64,000 nucleotides of DNA. It comes from Seonamhaeicola sp. ML3 (GTDB lineage Bacteria > Bacteroidota > Bacteroidia > Flavobacteriales > Flavobacteriaceae). The stretch is from the NCBI RefSeq assembly GCF_023273855.1, contig NZ_CP096884.1:434001-498000 (forward strand), given 5' to 3'. The position numbers and the translations under genes were made by a program. Below are positions 35,788-44,354 of this stretch, in pieces; the first letter of the stretch is position 1; each line of letters begins with the position of its first letter. The notes below the pieces were generated by a model that made no database searches, was not told the DNA's origin, and saw only the letters and a list, made by a program, of their open reading frames with translations.

Positions 35788-36375
35788 ATGAAAAATAAAT
35801 TAGCGGTTACAAGTATCCTAACAGCAATCACAGCTTCATTGTGTTGTATCACACCTATTTTGGCATTAATTGTAGGAACAAGTGGTGTAGCTTCAACATT
35901 TTCTTGGATTGAACCGTTTAGACCATACTTAATAGGGCTAACCATATTAGTCATTCTCTTTGCTTGGTATCAAAAACTAAAACCTCAAAAAGAAATTGAC
36001 TGCGAATGTGAGACAGACGAAAAGCCAAAGTTTATGCAATCAAAAACTTTTTTAGGGATTGTAACTGTATTTGCAATTGTAACATTGGCTTTCCCATATT
36101 ATTCAGGAATTTTCTACCCAAACACAGAAAAGCAAATAATCGTAGTTGACAAATCAGACATTAAAACGACTGAATTTAAAATAAGTGGAATGACTTGTGC
36201 GAGTTGCGAAGAAAACGTAAATCACGAAGTAAATAAGCTCAACGGAATTGTAAACTCAAAAGCGTCTTACGAAAATGGAAATGCAATCGTAGAATTTGAC
36301 AAAACCAAAACCAACGAAACAGAAATCGAGAAAGCAATTAACTCAACAGGTTATAAAGTAACCGACAAAAAATAA
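35788..36375 (+). CDS. MerTP-like mercuric transport fusion protein
   Basis: The 195-residue protein resembles a MerT membrane domain joined to a MerP-like domain. TM1 carries the paired cysteines (ASLCCITPILALIV), a cytosolic loop has DCECETDEK, and two more hydrophobic segments follow. Residues from about 130 form a periplasmic HMA domain with GMTCASC. MerT imports Hg(II) toward MerA, yet no merA, merB or merR is present in the window. It may move another soft metal. It is followed 5 bp later by the GDCCVxC protein. Confidence 0.85.
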   Translation: MKNKLAVTSILTAITASLCCITPILALIVGTSGVASTFSWIEPFRPYLIGLTILVILFAWYQKLKPQKEIDCECETDEKPKFMQSKTFLGIVTVFAIVTLAFPYYSGIFYPNTEKQIIVVDKSDIKTTEFKISGMTCASCEENVNHEVNKLNGIVNSKASYENGNAIVEFDKTKTNETEIEKAINSTGYKVTDKK

Positions 36376-36380
36376 AATTA

Positions 36381-36587
36381 ATGGAAATTCAATTAAAATC
36401 AGAAATTACTTGTCCTAATTGCGGATATAAAAAAATTGAAGAAATGCCAACAAACGCTTGTCAGTTTTTCTACGAATGCAAGAATTGTAAATCGGTTTTG
36501 AAACCAAATGAAGGAGATTGTTGTGTGTATTGCTCTTACGGTACAGTTTCTTGCCCACCAATTCAACAAAACAAGGAATGTTGTTAA
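36381..36587 (+). CDS. GDCCVxC-domain small protein
   Basis: This 68-residue protein has a zinc-ribbon-like N-terminus (ITCPNCGYKKIEEMP), a second pair (YECKNCKSVL), then the defining EGDCCVYCSYGTVSCPP and a terminal ECC. Eleven cysteines in 68 residues imply soft-metal binding in the cytoplasm. Family members accompany MerT-like genes. It ends the metal island. Confidence 0.85.
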   Translation: MEIQLKSEITCPNCGYKKIEEMPTNACQFFYECKNCKSVLKPNEGDCCVYCSYGTVSCPPIQQNKECC

Positions 36588-36679
36588 TCTTTGTATTGTA
36601 ATAAATTGAGGAAGTAATAAAAAGCAGGAAAGTTTTAAAAAGATAATTGAATAATTACAATTAACTATTTTGGTAATTT

Positions 36680-39600
36680 TTATGAAAAATAGTATTGATA
36701 CTTATCCATTTTACTTGCAATAGAAGGAAAGGACATTGGTTTAGATTCAAGTTTTATATGTATGTCTTTTAAATCCAGTAAGACTTGATTAAGATAATAT
36801 AGGTCATGTTCATTTTTGTCAAGAGGTTTTCTACATTTTTCTAACTCTTCAATAAGTTGTTTACACACATCTGGAGAATTATTTTGAGCAATAGCATTAA
36901 TTGATTCAACAATAAACCTTATTGGGTTGCTATACTCATCAAATTTAAACTCATTATTTTCATAATAAGTTTTAATTAATTCAATGATATATGGGATTGA
37001 TTTTGGGTTGTTATGCTTAGGAAAGTCCTCTGTACGTAAACTATTTTTAGTTCTTCGTGTATATATCTTTTGCTCTTTAATCCAATTATTAAAATATAGG
37101 AATGCCTTTTCATAATTAGATTTAATAAGGTATTTAATAGTGATTAATTCTTTTAAGTGTTCATCATTTGCATTATAGTAATACAGTATTTTATCAATAA
37201 TGAAATCACTTTGGTTATTTTCAATTAGAATATCGAAAATTGACCATACTATATCACCTGTAATCTCTACTTGCATATTTTTGTTTGCAATTTTTTTAAG
37301 TAAATCTACAGAAGGGTTAATTTGATAATATTTCTTTAAGATTTCTTTTCTAAAGTAATGGTTTTGATTGTTATCTAATAAGTAGTCTTCTATTTTAGGA
37401 TAAGCCTTTCTTAAACGGTTATCAATAGCATAGATAAAGTGATTTTTTCTTATTTGCTCAACAGTAATGCCTTTTTCAATGTTTCGAATTATCCTGTCAT
37501 CAACTGTAGATTTATCTAATATTTTACATATATAGCCAATACCATGATGCTGTCCGTTAAAATTCATTGTACCATCAACCTCCAATAATTCTAAAAGGAT
37601 TTCATCAGGATACTTTAAATTAAGTAGATTTCTAAAATACCAAAGAAAATCACATTCCTCTTTATCTAATAAAGATTCTGATTCAAGATTTATAGATTTA
37701 ATCGATTCTTGGCACCAGTTATTGATAAAATCATATTGCTCTTTTGTAATCTCTATGGGCTTGTTTAGTCTGTTGTTACGCTTAGAATGTATTTCTTCTT
37801 TAATTTTCTTTATTAGGTATAATTCGCGGTTGACTAATTTAAGAACATCATCACAAGTAACATATTTGGAATTAGAATGACGTAATGTCTCATGAACAAT
37901 ATTAATGACTAATTGTGGAATGGACTTTTGTAATTCAAGACTCTCCCAATATATTTTCTCAAATTCATGAAGACTCTCCCAACTTGTTTTTTCTGATTGT
38001 AGATTAGTGAATAAAACTTTTACTAATTCTATTAATTTGTTTTTACTAAATAATAAATCAAAATTTAAACTTTCTTTAACCTCATGAAATTGCTGCCATT
38101 CACTTCTCTTTTTTTGTTCTAAAATATCTCCTTTAAAATCATAGTTTGTATCCTTCAAAATAAGACTTTGAAATTCTATTGCTAATTCGAAATTTCGCCA
38201 ACTCAAGTTATTTCTGAAATGCAGTACAGCTATATCTTTAATGTTACTTTTCTTGTATTCTTCCGCTAAAAATACAATACACTTATCAGTAGCTATGTGC
38301 GACATAAACCGCATTCCAATCTTATTTCTAACAACATAGAATTTTAAAAAGGCTTCATGTTGAGTATTTGTGATTTTGAAAAACTCAGAAAAATCTTTTT
38401 CAAAATCAAAAAGATATAACCTTTTTTCAATGCCTCTGTAAATAAAATTCACAACCTTATCTAAAATATTAGCTTCTTTAGAATACATAGTAGAAAGCCT
38501 TTGAATAGATTCTGTGATTTCGCTTTCGTTAAGATGATAATTATCTTTTCTAACTAATAGGAAATCTAAAGCAAATAAAAATGAGTCAATATCTCTAAAC
38601 TGTAAAAGAACATTCTTTAAATTTTGTCTTTCATTAGATGCTATGTTCCTATCTTCTTTATGCTTTCTTTTTTTATTTCCAGATATTTTTTGAGCTATAT
38701 TTTTTATGAAACTTATGTGCTTGTTAGGGTCAACAGATTTTTCGTTTAAGAACAATTCTTTTTGAAAACATTCTAATATGGAAGTGAAAATTCTATGATA
38801 ATCATTTTCTTGAATCTTAGATAATAGCTTTGTGAAAAACTCTTCATCTAAATGATATTCTAATCGTTTTACAAACCTTAATAAATCTGATTTAGCATCT
38901 AAATCGAAATCATCATTAGAATCGTCCAAATAATTTAATATTAATGACTTTATCTCTTCTTCTTTTTCTCTTAAATTCATGTGAGTCAATAAATCAAAAG
39001 CTGATATTCTTGTTCTTCTATGATTTGTTGTGTCATTTATTTCAGAGATTAAAAAATCGATATTTTTAACGTCGTCTCCAAACTTGGCAATTTTTATTGT
39101 TTCACTATCATTAGTCCTTATCCACAAAGTGTTAACCTTACACCTTTTAATAAAATAATCTTGAAAAACATCTGATCTTATATCTTTAGATATTCTGTCT
39201 GAATCAGATTTAAATAGAACTTCTGAATCGTATTTTTTAAGCCATTCCGTTAAATTTATATAAGTTTCATCAGTTGATTCTAAATCATTAATCAAATAGG
39301 ATATTGAATTTAACCATGAAGGGTGTGTTTTATTATTATCAGAATTAAGACTAATAAAGCTAATAATTTCATCAAATGGAAGCTTCATCAAGGCTTTTGA
39401 GACAAAATACTCTTGAAGGTTTTTATGCTCAAATTGCCATTTATCTGCGTTGTAAACTTTTTCAATAAAACAAGAATTGATTAGTTCTGCCTTATGATTT
39501 GGAATTAACATTGTTAGTTCGGAATCTTCAATCACTCTTGATTGCATTGCCTCTATGGTTAATGCAGTTTTTTTACATGCAGAAAATATTATAGACTTGT

Positions 39601-40927
39601 CATATTCTTTATTCTGAAATTTTCTAACTCTATCTTCCTCTAATCTTTTATCAACGTATTTTTCAATTAGGTCAGTTTTGTTTTTTGGTAAACTGGAGTT
39701 TTCCGAATAGTATTCTCCGAAAAGGTTTAAATAAAAAGGGTTTTCTAAAAACTCTCTTTGGTCTTCATTAACATGTAAGCCTAAAATTACTTTACGTGGA
39801 AATTTGAATGCTGACTGTAAATGATTTATTGCGCTTTGATAGCTTATACTGTCAAGAAAAAAGCATTCAAATTTTGGTATTCCTTTTACAATATTTTCAT
39901 AAATGTTGGTTCTACAACTAAGAACAAAATAAATATTCTTAAATTCATCTTTGTTATTAGAAATGAAGTTTTGGAGTTTAGCCTTAAACTCATTTATATA
40001 GGATATTTCATCCAAGCCATCCAAAATAATCAAAAGGTTAGGTATCTTATCCCAATCTTTTGGAAGAAAATCACTTATTTTACTATCAACTGTAAAACTG
40101 TTTATTACTCTGTAAAAAGGAATGGTATTCGTTTCTTCTCTATTCTTCCAAAAATATTGTGCCAGTTCAGCTAATTCTACAGATTTACCTAAACCTGGAT
40201 TGCCTAACAATGCTAACCCATCATTTTTTGAGTTTGAAATATTGTCCTTAACTATTGAGATTAGATTATCTGAATCATCTTCTTCATGATATAAATATCT
40301 ATGAGACTTCTTAGCTTTTTTTTCCTTAATTAGATTTCGTGGAATATAATTTGAACATTTTTTGGCGTTCGAAATAAATTTTTCTTTATCCTCTTCGCTA
40401 ACTATGACTTTCCTAAAATTTCCTCTTGAAAGAATGATGCTTTTAAACTTTTCAATTTCCTCATTCTCATTTATTTTGAGACTACATTCATGTTTGTAAA
40501 TTTCTTTGTAGATGTTTTTATTTAGAGCGAATAAGTTTTCTACTCCATTTGACTGTTCCAAAAGCCTTATTGTAAATGGAAATTTATCTAATATTGGTTC
40601 GGACTTTTCAGCATTTCTATTATTTCCAAAATTGGCTCTTGGACTGATAAATATTGCCAAATCGTTTTTTTTGAGCGTATAATTTGATTCTAAGTCATGA
40701 GCTTTGGCGTAAATTGCCCCAAACTTTAAATCTGTTGAATAGTCCTTACATTCAATATAAATTGATTTTTCAATTAAATTTTCACTGATAATAAATTGAA
40801 CATCAAAGCCATCTTGTGTCCCATTAAATTGGATACGCTCTTTATGAACTATATAGCCTAACTTGTTGAATAAGTAAGAGAAGAACTCTTTGGTTAATTT
40901 TTCAAAATTTTTACCATCATTTTTCAT
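36680..40927 (-). CDS. Nuclease-NACHT STAND protein, candidate anti-phage effector
   Basis: From ATG 40927 the chain has 1415 residues (a TTG at 40942 would add five). Residues about 1-125 resemble a PD-(D/E)XK nuclease: FEKLTKEFFSYLFNKLGY, then GFDVQF (Asp42) and IYIECKDY (Glu59, Lys61). A P-loop NTPase of the NACHT type follows, with Walker A GNPGLGKS (242-249), Walker B LLIILDGLDE (298-307), the sensor VLSCRTN (335-341) and the winged-helix motif FEHKNLQEYF near 499-508. The remaining 900 residues are helical and could be a sensor. Such proteins (bNACHT, Avs) sense phage proteins and activate a toxic effector, here DNA cutting. It is the last gene of a three-gene operon. Confidence 0.85.
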   Translation of the reverse strand: MKNDGKNFEKLTKEFFSYLFNKLGYIVHKERIQFNGTQDGFDVQFIISENLIEKSIYIECKDYSTDLKFGAIYAKAHDLESNYTLKKNDLAIFISPRANFGNNRNAEKSEPILDKFPFTIRLLEQSNGVENLFALNKNIYKEIYKHECSLKINENEEIEKFKSIILSRGNFRKVIVSEEDKEKFISNAKKCSNYIPRNLIKEKKAKKSHRYLYHEEDDSDNLISIVKDNISNSKNDGLALLGNPGLGKSVELAELAQYFWKNREETNTIPFYRVINSFTVDSKISDFLPKDWDKIPNLLIILDGLDEISYINEFKAKLQNFISNNKDEFKNIYFVLSCRTNIYENIVKGIPKFECFFLDSISYQSAINHLQSAFKFPRKVILGLHVNEDQREFLENPFYLNLFGEYYSENSSLPKNKTDLIEKYVDKRLEEDRVRKFQNKEYDKSIIFSACKKTALTIEAMQSRVIEDSELTMLIPNHKAELINSCFIEKVYNADKWQFEHKNLQEYFVSKALMKLPFDEIISFISLNSDNNKTHPSWLNSISYLINDLESTDETYINLTEWLKKYDSEVLFKSDSDRISKDIRSDVFQDYFIKRCKVNTLWIRTNDSETIKIAKFGDDVKNIDFLISEINDTTNHRRTRISAFDLLTHMNLREKEEEIKSLILNYLDDSNDDFDLDAKSDLLRFVKRLEYHLDEEFFTKLLSKIQENDYHRIFTSILECFQKELFLNEKSVDPNKHISFIKNIAQKISGNKKRKHKEDRNIASNERQNLKNVLLQFRDIDSFLFALDFLLVRKDNYHLNESEITESIQRLSTMYSKEANILDKVVNFIYRGIEKRLYLFDFEKDFSEFFKITNTQHEAFLKFYVVRNKIGMRFMSHIATDKCIVFLAEEYKKSNIKDIAVLHFRNNLSWRNFELAIEFQSLILKDTNYDFKGDILEQKKRSEWQQFHEVKESLNFDLLFSKNKLIELVKVLFTNLQSEKTSWESLHEFEKIYWESLELQKSIPQLVINIVHETLRHSNSKYVTCDDVLKLVNRELYLIKKIKEEIHSKRNNRLNKPIEITKEQYDFINNWCQESIKSINLESESLLDKEECDFLWYFRNLLNLKYPDEILLELLEVDGTMNFNGQHHGIGYICKILDKSTVDDRIIRNIEKGITVEQIRKNHFIYAIDNRLRKAYPKIEDYLLDNNQNHYFRKEILKKYYQINPSVDLLKKIANKNMQVEITGDIVWSIFDILIENNQSDFIIDKILYYYNANDEHLKELITIKYLIKSNYEKAFLYFNNWIKEQKIYTRRTKNSLRTEDFPKHNNPKSIPYIIELIKTYYENNEFKFDEYSNPIRFIVESINAIAQNNSPDVCKQLIEELEKCRKPLDKNEHDLYYLNQVLLDLKDIHIKLESKPMSFPSIASKMDKYQYYFS

Positions 40928-40942
40928 TGTTTTATAGAACAA

Positions 40943-41230
40943 TTATTCGTCTTTAAACATAGCATTTAATATAAGACCAAGACCTAATCCAATAATACCT
41001 CCTATTATAGCTGTACCAATATTTTTCTCTTTTTGCTTGTCTTTTCTTGCCAGTGCAAATTCTTCCCAATTATTAAAACCTGCTCTATTTAAAAAAGTAT
41101 AGATATAATCTTTGGTTAAGCCAGAGTTTAATAATATAAATTCATATTTTTTATAATCATCTAAAGTGGCAGTATTTGCCTCAATCTTATTAGACAATAA
41201 TTCTAATTCGCTAATTTGAATATTACTCAT
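40943..41230 (-). CDS. Small protein with glycine-rich C-terminal membrane helix
   Basis: The 95-residue protein has a helical polar part (ISELELLSNKIEANTATLDDYKKYEFILL) and ends with one membrane helix rich in glycine (GTAIIGGIIGLGLGLILNAMF) and a short KDE tail. Glycine-zipper helices often pack into oligomers or pores. The gene overlaps the upstream coiled-coil gene by 8 bp and ends immediately before the NACHT frame, so the three are translationally linked. I do not recognise the family. A role as membrane effector, anchor or inhibitor of the NACHT protein is possible but unproven. Confidence 0.72.
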   Translation of the reverse strand: MSNIQISELELLSNKIEANTATLDDYKKYEFILLNSGLTKDYIYTFLNRAGFNNWEEFALARKDKQKEKNIGTAIIGGIIGLGLGLILNAMFKDE

Positions 41231-41504
41231 TATCTAAAAGGTTATTATTAATATTATTTTGATTGTTGGAATTTAATCTTCTAACGACATCTATAGCAGT
41301 GTTGAATGAAGATATTTTAATTTCGTATTCTCTTAACCTATCCTCAAGTTTAGATATTCGCTCTTTATGGTCTTTTACATGATGATTTAAACCAATATTT
41401 TCTTTTTCTAATTTATTGGTTAGACTCGATATAGGAGTAACCTCTTTTGTAATTACTTCCTGTAAATACTTTTTACTTATCCAAATGAAAGGGTTTAAGT
41501 TCAT
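41223..41504 (-). CDS. Small coiled-coil protein, first gene of the NACHT operon
   Basis: The 93-residue protein begins MNLNPFIWISKKYLQEVITKEV. A coiled coil follows (SSLTNKLEKENIGLNHHVKDHKERISKLEDRLREYEIKISSF), then an Asn-rich tail (NSNNQNNINNNLLDNE). It has no catalytic motif. It overlaps the membrane-helix gene by 8 bp. It could be an adaptor or oligomerisation partner. No family is recognised. Confidence 0.7.
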   Translation of the reverse strand: MNLNPFIWISKKYLQEVITKEVTPISSLTNKLEKENIGLNHHVKDHKERISKLEDRLREYEIKISSFNTAIDVVRRLNSNNQNNINNNLLDNE

Positions 41505-41620
41505 AAATAATTTTAATTATTAACTTCATTATTTTATTAAGTGGTACGAAACAATAAAATTAAAAGAATAAATGAAATTTGAAAGAATTAACTTTAAAAT
41601 AGCATCGAATTTAACGGCTA

Positions 41621-41851
41621 TTATTTAAATTGGAATAGTTCAGAAACATCAACATTGAGAGCTTTAGAAAGGCTTAAAAGCGTAGTGGTAGTTGGGTTAG
41701 TTCTTCCTGATTCTATTCTTCTTAAAGAGCCATCGTCCATATCAAGCAAATCTGAAAGTTCTTTTTGTTTGATTCCTTTTTCTTCACGAATTGCTACGAT
41801 ACGCTTACCTAACTTTTTTATATAACTTTTTTCTTCTTTTGTAAGTGACAT
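41621..41851 (-). CDS. XRE-family helix-turn-helix regulator
   Basis: From MSLTKEEK (ATG 41851; an in-frame ATG seven codons upstream is also open) the protein has 76 residues. It carries a Cro/C1-type HTH, GIKQKELSDLLDMDDGSLRRIESGRTNPTTTTLLSLSKAL. It lies 116 bp upstream of the nuclease-NACHT operon on the same strand and likely controls it. A perfect 16-bp palindrome at 41901-41916 beside its start is a good operator candidate. Confidence 0.88.
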   Translation of the reverse strand: MSLTKEEKSYIKKLGKRIVAIREEKGIKQKELSDLLDMDDGSLRRIESGRTNPTTTTLLSLSKALNVDVSELFQFK

Positions 41852-41878
41852 TATCAACCTGAATGATGTCACAAATTA

Positions 41879-41886
41879 TAGGTTTG
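41879..41886 (+). promoter_or_regulatory. Promoter -7 box (TAGGTTTG)
   Basis: TAGGTTTG fits TAnnTTTG and faces the lipoprotein gene at 42011. The palindrome at 41901 would then lie just downstream of the start site, a position suited to repression. Confidence 0.4.
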
Positions 41887-41900
41887 ACAGTATTAACAAG

Positions 41901-41916
41901 AGGGCGTATACGCCCT
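41901..41916. promoter_or_regulatory. Perfect 16-bp palindrome, candidate XRE operator
   Basis: AGGGCGTATACGCCCT equals its own reverse complement. It is GC-rich in an AT-rich gap between the divergent XRE regulator and lipoprotein gene. Length and symmetry suit a small HTH dimer. Confidence 0.6.
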
Positions 41917-42010
41917 GTATTAAATATTATTTATATATTTGAATTTAAGCTTACGGTTATCTCTAAGATTAATTGTTGCTTGAACAATATAAAAACCTCA
42001 AAACCTACCA

Positions 42011-42775
42011 ATGAAAAAAAATCTAATATTATTAATAATAGTAATTACTATAATTTTTAGCTGTTCATCTACGTCCGTTGATAATACAGATTCAAATAAT
42101 GATTCTACTTTAAACCCACCAGAATGGATAAGAGGTGTATGGTTAACAAGTACTTGGATAGATGCAGGATATGAATTTTCTACTGATGACTTTTGTTTTA
42201 TTGAATTATGTGATAAATCTTGTATAGGAGATGAAGCAGGAAGCTTTGATGTCAGCTATGAAGAAGAAATAACCGAAAGTTATTACTCTTTTGCCGTAAT
42301 TAGGTCAAATTCGGATAATACGTCGGCAACAAGAACAAAATATGAGTTTGAAAAGATTTCAGATACAGAAATCAAAAGGGGAAACCAAAGTGCTATTCAT
42401 ACTAAACAGCAAGATGATTGGGTAAATTGTAGCCTATTTGATGAAAACACTGTTTATCCTCTGAACAACGAAGATGCTTTTTTCGTTATTAGTGTTCCTA
42501 ATGCACCTGCCCGTGCAAGAGTTACATTAGAAATACATTTCAAAGACGGTTCAATGGAAAAAAGCGAATCAAACCCAAACTCATATATCCAAAAGGCAAT
42601 TAGGATAGACAAAGAAGCAACAAAAGCTGTATTGACTGTTAAAGATTTAGACAATTTGAGTGGTATCGATTATACCGTAATAGGTAGATTATATAATTCT
42701 GATTACAGTAACCAGTACTTCGTTATATACGAAGAAGATATAAGAGGTGTAGTTAAAACGATTTTCTTTGAGTAA
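42011..42775 (+). CDS. Hypothetical lipoprotein
   Basis: A signal ends in IIFSCSS (Cys18) and a low-complexity Asn/Asp/Ser linker follows. The 200-residue body includes PPEWIRGVWLTSTWIDAGYEFSTDDFCFIELC and a second domain from about residue 155 that reads like a beta-sandwich (ARARVTLEIHFKDGSMEKSESN, AVLTVKDLDNLSGIDYTVIGRLYN). No family recognised. It is divergent from the XRE regulator and may share control with it. Confidence 0.7.
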   Translation: MKKNLILLIIVITIIFSCSSTSVDNTDSNNDSTLNPPEWIRGVWLTSTWIDAGYEFSTDDFCFIELCDKSCIGDEAGSFDVSYEEEITESYYSFAVIRSNSDNTSATRTKYEFEKISDTEIKRGNQSAIHTKQQDDWVNCSLFDENTVYPLNNEDAFFVISVPNAPARARVTLEIHFKDGSMEKSESNPNSYIQKAIRIDKEATKAVLTVKDLDNLSGIDYTVIGRLYNSDYSNQYFVIYEEDIRGVVKTIFFE

Positions 42776-42807
42776 TTAATTAATGTGATATTGATAAAAG
42801 TGTATTT

Positions 42808-43230
42808 ATGGCATTTGTATATATTGGAATAGCAGTAGTTGTATTTATAATAATATTTAATATTTCTGATAAGGCAGTTAACAAAACTAATCCAAAGCCT
42901 CAAATAAACAGGGTAACAATGGATAGTATTGAAAATGTTATGAATAAACAGCAAAAGGCAATGAACGATTTGCAAAAACTTACAGAAGATAGGTTATATA
43001 GAACATTAACATTAGGGTTAGATAAAGCATCAGAAGAAATCAGGGAAAACCCAGACTATCTTAAAAGATATATGGAAGTATTGATAGAAAATCAAACTAA
43101 AGAAATATCTAAAACCGTTTATAAAACTTCTGCACCTAATTCACTATTGAGTGATGAGCAAATAAAATATTCTCTAAACGAAGCTGCTAAAAAAGTTCTT
43201 AATCACGCTAATAAATTAAACTCCCTATAG
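42808..43230 (+). CDS. Hypothetical single-pass membrane protein with helical tail
   Basis: The N-terminal membrane helix (FVYIGIAVVVFIIIFNI) is followed by a charged, mostly helical region of about 115 residues (NVMNKQQKAMNDLQKLTEDRLYRTLTLGLDKASEEI). It probably faces the cytoplasm or periplasm as a coiled coil. Not recognised. It lies 32 bp after the lipoprotein gene and 3 bp before the next small gene. Confidence 0.65.
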   Translation: MAFVYIGIAVVVFIIIFNISDKAVNKTNPKPQINRVTMDSIENVMNKQQKAMNDLQKLTEDRLYRTLTLGLDKASEEIRENPDYLKRYMEVLIENQTKEISKTVYKTSAPNSLLSDEQIKYSLNEAAKKVLNHANKLNSL

Positions 43231-43233
43231 AAA

Positions 43234-43413
43234 ATGGACTCAATATTTCAGTTTTGTGTTGACATATTAAGAGAAACAGCTAAAATTATAGGTGTTTCAT
43301 ACGAAGCAATTAATGTTTGGATATTTGTAATTATTCATCCTTTAATAACTACATACTTGTTTTATCAATACAAAAAATACAAAAGGCTTTTCAATGAAGT
43401 TAAAATCTCATAA
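43234..43413 (+). CDS. 59-residue hypothetical membrane protein
   Basis: ATG 43234 opens MDSIFQFCVDILRETAKIIG, continues with the hydrophobic segment AINVWIFVIIHPLITTYLF and ends in a basic tail (YQYKKYKRLFNEVKIS). The start lies 3 bp after the previous stop. The end overlaps the next, frameshifted gene by 20 bp. The tight spacing supports expression. Function unknown. Confidence 0.5.
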   Translation: MDSIFQFCVDILRETAKIIGVSYEAINVWIFVIIHPLITTYLFYQYKKYKRLFNEVKIS

Positions 43414-43785
43414 GGAATTAGTTTCAAGTTACGCAAGAGCGTTTAACCACTTAAATTCAAATTATATAGTGATTATTTAGCTGATGGCTTTCAATATACT
43501 TCTCAATGGGTTTTTAGTGAGATTGAGAATAAAAAAAACTATTTGGAGTATTTTGAACAAAAATTAAAGCAATTTTTAAATTCCGATATAAAAATAATAG
43601 CAAGATTAGGTCTATATCGTAATAACTATTGTATTGTGCTATATCAAATAGACCTTAGCAAAAGAAATCAAACTAAAATAGTAACACTACTAATTGAATC
43701 TCAAAAAGGGAAAATAAAAAGGGCAGATATGTGTATGATTCCGAGTATTAGTCAAATAAATTTGTTAGAAGAAATACCAAGTTAG
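43394..43785 (+). pseudogene. Frameshifted small gene, NTF2-like/SnoaL-like in appearance
   Basis: ATG 43394 reads MKLKSHKELVSSYARAFNHL and then stops at 43480. From about 43460 the next frame continues with SDYLADGFQYTSQWVFSEI, LEYFEQKLKQFLNSDIKIIARLG and ends at 43785. Joined, they give one protein of about 130 residues with the pattern of a SnoaL-like fold. The break lies near 43455-43475. It may be a true frameshift or a sequencing error. Confidence 0.6.
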
Positions 43786-44114
43786 TATATGCCACTCTTA
43801 TTGAAAAAAAGGAATATTTTTTCGCATTAAACTTGACAATACTATTGTCATAAATATTATTATCAGAAATATATTAATAACTCACTTAAACACTTCATTT
43901 TAATTTTAAAAAACCACTTTTTGGGTAATAATTATGTCCTTTTGCGAGCATGTACCTAAAAAGCATAGATTTAGCCAGTTTTTATCACTAAATTTCTAAC
44001 TGACATTGAATAACTTTAAATTTTGAACACCTTAAAATTTTGCTATAAAAATGCTTAAAATCCTTGATATAGTTGAATTTTTGTTGATTTAACAAATTTG
44101 ATTTATAAATTACC

Positions 44115-44191
44115 TTGTATGGTTTTTTGTAGGTCTTTAATAATCATCTAAAAAACGTCTTTTTAGGCAAAAACACCTTGATAACCCCCAT
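44115..44191. repeat. Two-part repeat, copy 1
   Basis: TTGTATGGTTTTTTGTAGGT (44115-44134) is followed after 45 bp by GATAACCCCCAT (44180-44191). The same two blocks occur in the same order with a 44-bp gap at 44356-44432. Confidence 0.75.
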
Positions 44192-44224
44192 TTTGCCCAA
44201 AATGCCATTTTTTGCCCAAAATCC
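44191..44224. repeat. Direct repeat TTTTGCCCAAAAT
   Basis: TTTTGCCCAAAATGCC (44191-44206) is followed at once by TTTTGCCCAAAATCC (44210-44224). This resembles a pair of protein binding sites or iterons. Confidence 0.6.
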
Positions 44225-44354
44225 ACGTTCAGAACAAAATAACTTTAATTTTTTAAATCGGATAATTTCCGAACTTTCAATTCTTCGAAACGCTTACTAT
44301 ATATGAGATTACAGAAGTTCTAATTATTTTATTTTCTTTATTTTTTAAAATCTC

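Noticed and set aside
35788-36587. Complete mercury-resistance operon
   Set aside because: Only MerTP and GDCCVxC-type proteins are present. merA, merB and merR are absent, so I do not claim mercury resistance.
39821-40174. Plus-strand open frame opposite the NACHT gene
   Set aside because: It lies wholly within the antisense of a long, motif-bearing coding sequence and has no features of its own.
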